DNA of 6,314 nt, taken from NCBI GenBank assembly GCA_016199685.1, contig JACQGD010000046.1, positions 1 through 6,314 of the forward strand, given 5' to 3'. A model generated the notes under the pieces. It was not told the origin of the DNA. It was given only the letters and a program-made list of their open reading frames with translations, and made no database searches. The first letter of the stretch is position 1, and every line of letters starts with the position of its first letter. The DNA comes from Candidatus Saccharimonadota bacterium. Lineage in GTDB: Bacteria > Patescibacteriota > Saccharimonadia > Saccharimonadales > Saccharimonadaceae. Below are positions 1 through 6,299 of the stretch, one piece after another. The position numbers and the translations under genes are program-made.

Positions 1-10
1 CTAAAGAGTA

Positions 11-2116
11 ATGGATTTACTAAAAGAACTGAATGCGGCACAAGCTTCTGCCGTTGAAACAACTGCCGGTCCCGTCCTGATACTTGCTGGTGCTGGGAGT
101 GGAAAAACAAAAACACTTACTCATCGTATAGCTTATTTGATTCAGCATGAATCCATTTGGCCAAACGAAATTCTGGCGGTGACCTTTACGAACAAAGCTG
201 CACGTGAGATGCGTGAGAGGCTCGGTCATCTTGTTGGTCAAGACGGCGCGCAGCGTCAATTTATGCCCTGGATGGGGACATTTCATGGGATATGCGTAAA
301 ACTACTTCGTATTGACGGCGCAAAGATTGGTATTCAGTCTAACTATGTTATTTACGACGAAGATGATCGACAGGGTCTTATCAAGCAGGCGATGAAGCAG
401 CTCTCAATTGGTGATAAGCAAATTAAGCCGAGAGCCGTAAGTAGTATTATTTCAAACGCAAAAAATGAACTTCGTACTCCTGATGATATGCAGGCATCTG
501 CAAATTACCCTTTTGAGCAGCAAGTTGCAGACATTTATGCACAATACGAGCGTATGCGAAAAGCAGCCGGTGCACTTGATTTTGATGATCTACTCATTGA
601 GACGGTCCGATTACTTCGCGATGACGCCGAGGTGAGGAAAAAGTGGCGTACAAACTTTAAGCATATTCTTATTGATGAGTACCAAGACACGAATGCCGCC
701 CAGTATGCGATTGTTAAATTACTCGTTAATGATGAGCATAATATTTGCGTCGTTGGTGATGACTGGCAATCAATATATAGTTGGCGTGGTGCAGATTTCA
801 CTAATATTTTGAACTTCGAAAAAGACTTTCCAGGAACGAAAGTGATAAAACTTGAGCAAAATTATAGAAGTACTGCCGCTATTTTGAGTGCTGCAAATAA
901 CGTCATTACGAAAAACATTGAACGTACAGATAAGAAACTTTGGACAGATCTTGGAGAAGGTGCGCCAGTGCAAGTCCATGCGACATACGATGAAACAGAA
1001 GAAGCAAGTCTTGTGGCTGACCGAGTTGCAAGTCAAATGATGATTGGTGCTCGTGGATACGGCGATTTTGCAGTCCTGTATCGTACGAATGCGCAGAGCT
1101 ACACGCTTGAACGTGCGCTGCGTTTGCGACGTGTCCCATACCAACTTGTCGGCGGGGTTAGGTTTTATGATCGTAAAGAAATCAAGGATGTTATTGCGTA
1201 TCTTCGTCTTGTGTATCAGCCAAGTGATCGTATGAGTTTTAGTCGAATCGTCAATGTTCCGACGAGGGGAATTGGCGCGACGAGCTTAGAGAAGTTCCTC
1301 TTATGGCAATCAAATAGCGGTATGGATATTATTGCGGCACTCAATAACGTTGAACAAACTTCTACGGTAACTGCTCGTGCACGCGCTTCACTGACGAGTC
1401 TAGGAGTGATACTTCGAAATATTCAGGGAATGGTCCACGCCGGTAGGTCTCCAACGGAAATTATCGAAGCATTGCTCTCGTCAACCAACTATCGAGGATT
1501 CCTTCTCGATGGGACGCCACAAGCTGAAGAGCGAGATGCAAACATCGGCTCGCTACTCTCTGAGGTGCAAGTGTTTGCAGACCTTTCTGAGTTTCTCGAA
1601 GAAGTTGCGCTTGTTTCGAGTGCCGATACGTCAGCTGGCAAAGAAAAAGTCACACTTATGACAATTCATGCTGCGAAGGGGTTGGAATTTCCGGTTGTAT
1701 TTATGGTTGGCATGGAAGAGGGCATATTCCCTTCGGCGCGAGTTTACGAAGCTGGTCCGAAAGAACTTGAGGAGGAGCGGCGTCTTTGTTATGTGGGGAT
1801 GACGCGTGCCCGTGAAGAACTTCACCTAAGCCACGCACAGAGCAGGCTTCAGTTTGGTCAGAGAAATTATAATACGATTTCTCGGTTCATCGCTGATATG
1901 GGCGATCAAGTTGCTTCAATTGATGAGCCGACATACGAACCGGATCAAGATTTTTACAGTGATGAGCTCAATCTCGAAATAGGAGATCGTGTTCGTACGA
2001 CTGCTTTTGGAAAGGGTGAAATTGTCGATATAGACGGACTTGCTGTGACGATCAGCTTTGACGACGGAATCACCAAAAAGCTCAATGTCGAGTACGCACA
2101 CTTGGAAAAGATATGA
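11..2116 (+). CDS. pcrA: PcrA/UvrD-type ATP-dependent 3'-5' DNA helicase
   Basis: Superfamily 1A DNA helicase of 701 residues, close to the usual PcrA/UvrD length. Such enzymes unwind DNA 3' to 5' in nucleotide excision and mismatch repair, replication of nicked DNA and removal of RecA. Visible motifs in order: Q-motif glutamine (Q11); Walker A AGAGSGKT (26-33); motif Ia VTFTNKAAREMRER (57-70); Ib GTFHG (89-93); Walker B DEYQDTN (222-228); motif III GDDWQSIYSWRGAD (249-262); motif IV EQNYRS (282-287); motif V TIHAAKGLEFPVVF (551-564); motif VI RRLCYVGMTRAREEL (590-604). A small C-terminal domain (about 657-701, GDRVRTTAFGKGEIVDI...) looks like the Tudor-like tail of PcrA that contacts RNA polymerase. 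All catalytic residues are intact. In motif III a Trp (W252) stands where UvrD/PcrA usually have Asp; helicase IV-type proteins also carry Trp there. The start is the first ATG; bases 9-11 read TAA overlapping it, so an upstream gene may end here. PcrA versus UvrD/Rep is a family-level choice. Confidence 0.97.
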   Translation: MDLLKELNAAQASAVETTAGPVLILAGAGSGKTKTLTHRIAYLIQHESIWPNEILAVTFTNKAAREMRERLGHLVGQDGAQRQFMPWMGTFHGICVKLLRIDGAKIGIQSNYVIYDEDDRQGLIKQAMKQLSIGDKQIKPRAVSSIISNAKNELRTPDDMQASANYPFEQQVADIYAQYERMRKAAGALDFDDLLIETVRLLRDDAEVRKKWRTNFKHILIDEYQDTNAAQYAIVKLLVNDEHNICVVGDDWQSIYSWRGADFTNILNFEKDFPGTKVIKLEQNYRSTAAILSAANNVITKNIERTDKKLWTDLGEGAPVQVHATYDETEEASLVADRVASQMMIGARGYGDFAVLYRTNAQSYTLERALRLRRVPYQLVGGVRFYDRKEIKDVIAYLRLVYQPSDRMSFSRIVNVPTRGIGATSLEKFLLWQSNSGMDIIAALNNVEQTSTVTARARASLTSLGVILRNIQGMVHAGRSPTEIIEALLSSTNYRGFLLDGTPQAEERDANIGSLLSEVQVFADLSEFLEEVALVSSADTSAGKEKVTLMTIHAAKGLEFPVVFMVGMEEGIFPSARVYEAGPKELEEERRLCYVGMTRAREELHLSHAQSRLQFGQRNYNTISRFIADMGDQVASIDEPTYEPDQDFYSDELNLEIGDRVRTTAFGKGEIVDIDGLAVTISFDDGITKKLNVEYAHLEKI

Positions 2117-2595
2117 GTCACACTGTAAAACGACGAATCGGTAAGGTTGTTAGTCCATTTGTTATCGCACTACTCAAGGCACACACAGTGATCACTGGAA
2201 CGCAGCGTTCGCGGATAATCGTGATTAACGAGAGCAATGAAGTATTGCTCGTAAGAGGATTTATCGGACCGAACTGGTCACTTCCCGGTGGTGGCATTGA
2301 GAAAGGTGAGTTGCCAGTTGCAGCGGCTCGGCGCGAGTTGTACGAAGAGACTGGTATAAAGTTAAGAGATTATCCTGTTCACTCAGCAGGTGTCTTGTCG
2401 GGTGAGGCATCGCCTGTTAATTATGTCGCACACATTTTTACTGTATCAATAATGAAAGCGGAGCTGCCAAAGAAACAGTACAACATGCATGAGATTATCG
2501 AACTCGGGTGGTTCACATTTGATAATTTACCCACTGACCTCTCTTCGATTGTTCTGCCGAGTCTTGAGTTGCTATCTAAAAAACAGAGTATTTGA
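2113..2595 (+). CDS. Nudix hydrolase
   Basis: Small soluble protein of 160 residues with a complete Nudix box at residues 60-82 that fits Gx5Ex7REUxEExGU: G60, E66, R74-E75-L76, E78-E79, G81-I82. These glutamates bind the metal ions that drive hydrolysis of nucleoside diphosphates linked to another moiety. The segment before it (IIVINESNEVLLVRGF...NWSLPGGG) is the usual Nudix beta-strand and loop lead-in. The substrate cannot be told from sequence; oxidised dNTPs, ADP-ribose-like compounds or capped RNA are all possible. The first 30 residues are basic and moderately hydrophobic, but do not form a convincing membrane segment. The ATG overlaps the helicase stop as ATGA, and a weak GGAAAAG Shine-Dalgarno-like stretch lies at 2104-2110 inside the helicase gene, so translation is probably coupled. 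The stop codon TGA (2593-2595) is also the TG of the next promoter's extended -10 element. Confidence 0.93.
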   Translation: MSHTVKRRIGKVVSPFVIALLKAHTVITGTQRSRIIVINESNEVLLVRGFIGPNWSLPGGGIEKGELPVAAARRELYEETGIKLRDYPVHSAGVLSGEASPVNYVAHIFTVSIMKAELPKKQYNMHEIIELGWFTFDNLPTDLSSIVLPSLELLSKKQSI

Positions 2596-2601
2596 TATAA
2601 T
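2591..2601 (+). promoter_or_regulatory. Extended -10 promoter for the rpfB-ksgA unit
   Basis: TTTGATATAAT contains a perfect TATAAT (2596-2601) preceded by TG one base upstream (2593-2594), a consensus extended -10 element. No good -35 hexamer sits 16-18 bases upstream (TTGAGT at 2564 and TTGCTA at 2569 are too far), which is acceptable for extended -10 promoters. Transcription would start near 2608, giving a leader of about 27 nt before the annotated ATG. The same motif recurs at 4502-4512 before the paralogous gene, which raises confidence. Confidence 0.75.
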
Positions 2602-2610
2602 AACAAGCAA

Positions 2611-2625
2611 CGTATCCCTGATACG
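2611..2625 (+). other. Leader hairpin upstream of the RpfB-like gene
   Basis: CGTATC (2611-2616) and GATACG (2620-2625) are exact inverted repeats around a CCT loop, so a six-base-pair hairpin would form a few bases from the predicted transcript 5' end and 9 nt before the annotated ATG. There is no T-run after it, so it is not an intrinsic terminator. It may protect the 5' end or influence translation; no regulator is implied by sequence alone. A six-pair stem with a three-base loop can also arise by chance. Confidence 0.45.
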
Positions 2626-2634
2626 CATAGCTTT

Positions 2635-3723
2635 ATGAGTCATTTTCAGCACTATACCATATCTAAAGTGAGCGCGGCTGACAGTGCATCGACGGCCAAG
2701 AATGGTCGACTTATTACTATTCATGATCGTGGTGAAGAGAAGGTAATACTGACAAAAACACATACGCTCAAAGAGGCGCTCGAAGAAGCGCACATCAATC
2801 TTGACAATAACGATCGTGTCGAGCCAAAGTTGAGCGAACAGCTCGTTGCATCTGCGTACACGGTTAATATTTACCGTGCGCGACCAGTGATTGTTGTAGA
2901 CGGCCAAGTGCGACAAAAGGTAATGACGGCGTATCAAACATCTGATCAAATCGCCAAAGATGCTGGTATTGAACTCCATGATGAAGATAAAACGGTCATG
3001 CGCACAAGTGACGACATTGTTTCTGATGGTGCAGGGCTTGAACTGCAAATCGAACGCGCGACTGAGTTTACATTTATCTTGTATGGGAAAAAGACAACTG
3101 CGTATTCACAAGCTCGTACAGTCGGTGAAATGCTCAAGTCGAAAGATATTACGCTAGCCGCTGACGATACACTTTCGATTCCTAGCGACGCAGTACTCAC
3201 GAATGGAATGACAGTCGAGCTGTGGCGTAACGGCAAGCAGACGATTACAGAAGAACAAGCTATCGCATTTGAGACTGAAAAAATACAAGACGCTGACCGT
3301 CCTGTAGGATTCCGCGAAGTAAAAACACAAGGATCGAACGGAAAGAAATCAGTAACCTACGAAGTGGAAATGAAAAACGGTCAAGAGTTAAGCCGCAAGG
3401 AAATTCAGAGCGTGGTCATGGAACAACCGAAAAAACAAGTCGAAACAGTTGGATCAAAGCCTGTATTCTCTGGCAGCTTTGCTGAAGCTCTCGCGAAGCT
3501 TCGCGCCTGCGAATCGGGTGGTAATTATGCGAACAAAAAGAATCCTTCGTATCGCGGTGCATATCAGTACGGATATTCGACGTGGGGAAACAAATATGGA
3601 ATCTATGACCCGGCAGATGCAACGCCTGCACAGCAAGACCAGGCAGCATGGGAAACCTATCAACGACGCGGTTGGCAACCATGGCCTCACTGTGGCTCAA
3701 GCCTCCCGGATACATACCGATAA
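2635..3723 (+). CDS. rpfB: RpfB-like resuscitation-promoting factor (DUF348x3-G5-Rpf), no signal peptide
   Basis: 362 residues with the full RpfB architecture. Three DUF348 repeats occupy about 24-83, 84-142 and 143-199, a G5 domain about 203-275, and an Rpf transglycosylase-like domain about 282-355. The Rpf domain has the lysozyme-like catalytic glutamate (E293 in ACESGGNY), a glycine/tyrosine/glutamine core (YRGAYQYGYSTW, 306-317) and the closing WQPWPHCG (347-354). C292 and C353 are the protein's only cysteines and match the Rpf disulphide pair. In Actinobacteria such proteins cleave peptidoglycan outside the cell and wake dormant cells; DUF348/G5 act as wall-binding spacers. Oddly, the N-terminus (MSHFQHYTISKVSAAD) has no hydrophobic export segment, unlike the paralogue at 4537. 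There is no clear Shine-Dalgarno before this ATG, and a GTG at 2668 is an alternative start. The gene ends in a TAATG overlap with ksgA. Family assignment is firm; start and export are unsure. Confidence 0.9.
   Translation: MSHFQHYTISKVSAADSASTAKNGRLITIHDRGEEKVILTKTHTLKEALEEAHINLDNNDRVEPKLSEQLVASAYTVNIYRARPVIVVDGQVRQKVMTAYQTSDQIAKDAGIELHDEDKTVMRTSDDIVSDGAGLELQIERATEFTFILYGKKTTAYSQARTVGEMLKSKDITLAADDTLSIPSDAVLTNGMTVELWRNGKQTITEEQAIAFETEKIQDADRPVGFREVKTQGSNGKKSVTYEVEMKNGQELSRKEIQSVVMEQPKKQVETVGSKPVFSGSFAEALAKLRACESGGNYANKKNPSYRGAYQYGYSTWGNKYGIYDPADATPAQQDQAAWETYQRRGWQPWPHCGSSLPDTYR
2707..3459 (+). repeat. Paralogous DUF348x3-G5 block, copy 1
   Basis: Residues 25-275 of the RpfB-like protein align without gaps to residues 50-300 of the YabE-like protein at 4684-5436. 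Counting by eye, about 148 of 251 residues are identical (roughly 59%), and 44 of 66 in the first repeat. The two DNA copies have diverged widely at third codon positions, so the duplication is old. Each block itself contains three DUF348 repeats. Confidence 0.9.
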
Positions 3724-4493
3724 TGGCGGCTCCTAATAAATCACTTGGTCAGCACTGGCTACACGACAGGCTTGTCCTGGAACATATTGCCGAGTGTGCT
3801 GATATACATGAAGATGATACGGTACTTGAAATCGGTCCCGGCCTCGGAACGCTAACCTCCGAGTTGCTTCGTCGAGCCAAAAAGGTGGTTGCTGTTGAAT
3901 TTGATGCCGAGCTCGCACGCAAGCTGCCAGGGCAATTTCCCGGTAAGAATCTCGAAGTTATTAATCAAGACATATTATCGTTCGACCTTTCGCAATTACC
4001 CAGCGGATATAAAGTTGTCGCGAACGTCCCGTACTATATAACGAGTAAAATCGTACAGCTGCTTATGACATCTTCGAATAAGCCCGCAAATGCCGTACTG
4101 CTTGTGCAAAAAGAAGTAGCGGAGCGTATCGCGGCCCAACCTGGAAATATGAGTATTCTCGCTATCAGTGCGCAGTTGTTTGCCGAAGCAAGTCTTGGCG
4201 ACGTTGTGCCTGCGTATCTCTTTACGCCGCCACCAAAAGTAGATAGTCAGGTAATTATTCTCCATACTCGCCTCACGCCACTCATCGATATACAAGATGA
4301 GAAACAGTATTTCCGTGTTGTCAAAGCAGGGTTTAGTGCAAAACGTAAGAAGCTTCGCTCGAGTCTCAGTGGAGGCTTGGGTATTTCTAAAGATGAGGTT
4401 GAAAAAGCATTGAGCCACGCTGGTATTTTGCCCGATGCAAGGGCGCAAGATTTGACACTTGATGAGTGGAAAACGCTCACGACCTATCTATAA
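3723..4493 (+). CDS. rsmA: 16S rRNA (adenine(1518)-N(6)/adenine(1519)-N(6))-dimethyltransferase RsmA/KsgA
   Basis: 256 residues from the ATG at 3723, the normal length for RsmA. It transfers four methyl groups from S-adenosylmethionine to two adjacent adenines in the 3'-terminal hairpin of 16S rRNA, a late quality-control step of 30S assembly. Visible signatures: N-terminal KSLGQHWL (6-13; usually GQHFL or GQNFL), SAM motif I LEIGPGLGTLT (35-45), acidic ribose-binding E59 in VVAVEFD, D83 in NQDIL, catalytic NVPYYIT (101-107, the NLPY motif), QKEVAERI (129-136), FTPPPKVDSQV (167-177) and the basic FSAKRKKLRSSL near the C-terminus. An in-frame ATG at 3648 would add 25 residues, but these lie inside rpfB and precede the conserved start, so 3723 is preferred. 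The TAATG overlap suggests re-initiation by ribosomes ending rpfB. KsgA next to rpfB/yabE is a known conserved neighbourhood. Confidence 0.96.
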   Translation: MAAPNKSLGQHWLHDRLVLEHIAECADIHEDDTVLEIGPGLGTLTSELLRRAKKVVAVEFDAELARKLPGQFPGKNLEVINQDILSFDLSQLPSGYKVVANVPYYITSKIVQLLMTSSNKPANAVLLVQKEVAERIAAQPGNMSILAISAQLFAEASLGDVVPAYLFTPPPKVDSQVIILHTRLTPLIDIQDEKQYFRVVKAGFSAKRKKLRSSLSGGLGISKDEVEKALSHAGILPDARAQDLTLDEWKTLTTYL

Positions 4494-4501
4494 ATTGGCA
4501 G

Positions 4502-4512
4502 TTTGGTATAAT
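4502..4512 (+). promoter_or_regulatory. Extended -10 promoter for the YabE-like gene
   Basis: TTTGGTATAAT has consensus TATAAT (4507-4512) with TG one base upstream (4504-4505). It differs at a single position from the promoter at 2591-2601. No matched -35 box is seen at normal spacing; TTGACA at 4452-4457 is 49 bases away. Transcription would start near 4519, leaving a leader of only about 18 nt to the first ATG. Confidence 0.75.
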
Positions 4513-4536
4513 TAACGGCAGCAGTCTTTCAAGAAG

Positions 4537-5766
4537 ATGCCATACTCTATGATGAAAAGTGTTACACCATATTCTCTGATGCCAATAGGTATCGCCGCCG
4601 CCGTATGTATTGTCATCGCCGGGATGAGTTTATTTCTCCATATGCCACGAGCGAATGCTGCTGACACTCATTCTAGTGGCGAGCGACTTGTCACGATTCA
4701 CGACCGTGGTGAAGAAAAAGTTATTTTGACACACGCGCAGTCGATAAAGACTGCTCTTAAGGAGGCGGGTGTCGTCCTTGATGCTAACGATGCAGTTGAA
4801 CCAAAGCGTGATGAAGCGCTGATTGATAGTAGTTACAACGTCAAAATCTATAGGGCAAGACCAGTGATTGTTGCTGATGGCGCTATTCGCCAAAAAATTA
4901 TGACACCATACCAGACGGTTGAAAAAATTGCTGGCAGTGCAGGGCTAGCACTCCGCGATGAAGATACAGCCATACTTCGCCCAACTGAAGATATTGTGAC
5001 TGAGGGGGCTGGGCTTGAGCTCAAGATTGACCGCGCGATTCCTTTTACATTTGTACTTTATGGCAAGAAAACAGATGCGTTTACGCGCGCAGATACAGTA
5101 AGCGAGATGCTAAAGCAGAAGGGGATAGAGCTAAGCGAAAACGACCACGTATCCGTTGCGTTAGACACTAAAATAACGAGTGGAGTAACGGTTGAGCTTT
5201 CGCGAGATGGAAAACAAACAGTTACTGAAGAGCAGGCAATTCCGTTTACGATTGAAAAAACATACGATACGGCACGGCCAGTCGGCTATCGAGAAGTCCA
5301 GACTCCTGGACTTGCCGGAAAACGCACGGTTATCTTTGAGGTTGAAATGAAAAGCGGCAAAGAGATCGGGCGCAAAGAAATTCAGAACGTAGTGACGCAA
5401 GAATCAAAGAAGCAAATTGAGGTCATTGGTCTCAATCCAGGTAATGGCTTGAGTCGGTCGAAGGGTGCGAATATGTTTACCGATAGCAAGGGGACTGTGC
5501 ACCGAGAAACATACTATGACCTTGCGATGAATGTCGTGATGAAGAGTTGTGGTGCTGGTGGAAACTATACTGTACGTCCCGATGGTGCCAAGATCGATAA
5601 AGATGGCTATATACTTATCGCAGCAAACCTTGCTCGCTACCCTCGTTGTTCCCTCGTTGAAACAAGTCTTGGTACGGGCAAAGTGTATGATACGGGTGGA
5701 TTTGCCGCCAAACATCCGGATGGATTTGACCTTGCGACCGACTGGTCGAACAACGATAATCGCTAG
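4537..5766 (+). CDS. yabE: Secreted YabE-like wall hydrolase (DUF348x3-G5-3D-like)
   Basis: 409 residues. A signal peptide is clear: short basic start (MMKSV), hydrophobic core about 16-34 and an ANA|AD signal peptidase I site at 39-43, so the mature protein should be outside the membrane. DUF348 repeats lie at about 50-108, 109-166 and 168-224, and a G5 domain at about 228-300. The C-terminus (about 324-409) resembles the 3D double-psi beta-barrel domain of YabE and MltA-type lytic transglycosylases: a strand GYILIAANLARYPRCSLVE (357-375), then GKVYDTGGFA (381-390) and GFDLATDW (396-403), with aspartates D385, D398 and D402. C338 and C371 could form a disulphide. The 3D call is by pattern and weaker than the rest. 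Likely role: cleavage or remodelling of peptidoglycan. ATGs at 4549 and 4552 are alternative starts; AAGAAG (4531-4536) touches the first ATG and sits 12 nt before 4549. All three keep the signal peptide. Confidence 0.9.
   Translation: MPYSMMKSVTPYSLMPIGIAAAVCIVIAGMSLFLHMPRANAADTHSSGERLVTIHDRGEEKVILTHAQSIKTALKEAGVVLDANDAVEPKRDEALIDSSYNVKIYRARPVIVADGAIRQKIMTPYQTVEKIAGSAGLALRDEDTAILRPTEDIVTEGAGLELKIDRAIPFTFVLYGKKTDAFTRADTVSEMLKQKGIELSENDHVSVALDTKITSGVTVELSRDGKQTVTEEQAIPFTIEKTYDTARPVGYREVQTPGLAGKRTVIFEVEMKSGKEIGRKEIQNVVTQESKKQIEVIGLNPGNGLSRSKGANMFTDSKGTVHRETYYDLAMNVVMKSCGAGGNYTVRPDGAKIDKDGYILIAANLARYPRCSLVETSLGTGKVYDTGGFAAKHPDGFDLATDWSNNDNR
4684..5436 (+). repeat. Paralogous DUF348x3-G5 block, copy 2
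   Basis: Second copy of the block at 2707-3459, covering residues 50-300 of the YabE-like protein. The protein alignment is gapless over 251 residues, then similarity stops abruptly after the G5 domain, where one protein continues into an Rpf domain and the other into a 3D-like domain. Confidence 0.9.
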
Positions 5767-6299
5767 GAATTCTTTTCTTCAGCGGTCGTTGAGAGATAGT
5801 ACCATTTTTTTGTATAGTTTTCAGCGTGATACCCTTCGAGCTGTGCCATCTTCTCAAAGAATGGGATGAGACTGATGATATAATGACGGATCGCATTGGG
5901 ACTATTGGCGATATCAATCGGAACGGACTCGAGTCCCCATTCGATAAGCTTAGGGCCGAGCATCGATAATTCACTGAGAGCTGGATTGAGCTGAAAGCGG
6001 AGATTGTCCTCACCTGAGTCATACGGAAAAGGGGTGTATTCTGTATGTGGATGCGTCATAATTTCCTCATTTATCTCGATATATCGCTGCACTACTGCGG
6101 TATTTTGTTCATGGTGAACGACGGCGTTGATCTCGCTTGTTAGGTCCATATCGTTCCAGTCTTCACCCAATTTTAGAAGCTGTGAGAGGCGCGTGTCTTC
6201 ATCGTTCATAGGACTTGCAATGTTGCGGCGCTCCTGCAAAGCAGGGAGTCGTGTTTCATTGTCCGATCCAGTAAATATCGTATCGGCAACCTGCTTCAT
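5763..6299 (-). CDS. Unrecognised soluble protein, 5' end possibly cut by window
   Basis: I do not recognise this family. From the ATG at 6299 it gives 178 residues, but the frame stays open to the window edge (five more codons, ITAFL) and no Shine-Dalgarno sequence is seen before the ATG, so the real start may lie further upstream. The product looks like a real protein: acidic, without cysteines, signal peptide or membrane segment, and with helix-like stretches (TRLSQLLKLGEDW, 36-48; NTAVVQRYIEINEEIM, 66-81; IISLIPFFEKMAQLEG, 141-156) and an aromatic C-terminal part (NYTKKWYYLS). It is convergent with the YabE-like gene, and the two stops overlap in CTAG (5763-5766). It is the only gene on this strand and its promoter is outside the window, so neighbours give little hint of function. 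Confidence 0.7.
   Translation of the reverse strand: MKQVADTIFTGSDNETRLPALQERRNIASPMNDEDTRLSQLLKLGEDWNDMDLTSEINAVVHHEQNTAVVQRYIEINEEIMTHPHTEYTPFPYDSGEDNLRFQLNPALSELSMLGPKLIEWGLESVPIDIANSPNAIRHYIISLIPFFEKMAQLEGYHAENYTKKWYYLSTTAEEKNS

Noticed and set aside
1..11. Tail of an upstream gene ending in TAA at 9-11
   Set aside because: Only three codons are inside the window; it fits the local habit of overlapping genes but cannot be supported as a feature.
770..1144. Minus-strand 124-residue ORF inside the helicase gene
   Set aside because: Lies wholly under the conserved helicase reading frame, has low-quality composition and no recognisable motif; a shadow ORF.
2572..3048. Minus-strand 158-residue ORF opposite the start of the RpfB-like gene, a possible toxin or membrane protein
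   Set aside because: Spans the promoter region and conserved DUF348 coding sequence; its composition is that of a reverse-complement frame, and a similar shadow recurs opposite the paralogue.
3648..3722. Longer RsmA start at 3648
   Set aside because: Adds 25 residues that only read rpfB's end in another frame; the family N-terminus (KSLGQHWL) begins just after the ATG at 3723.
3996..4448. Minus-strand 150-residue ORF inside rsmA
   Set aside because: Antisense to conserved RsmA motifs with no motif or ribosome site of its own; a shadow ORF.
4452..4457. TTGACA as a -35 box for the promoter at 4507
   Set aside because: Spacing of 49 bases to the -10 hexamer is far beyond the usual 16-18.
5781..5811. 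Possible terminator after the YabE-like gene (CAGC/GTTG stem and a seven-T run at 5805-5811)
   Set aside because: The stem has only four pairs, one of them G-U, and is separated from the T-run by more than ten bases; the T-run is explained by two lysine codons of the minus-strand gene.
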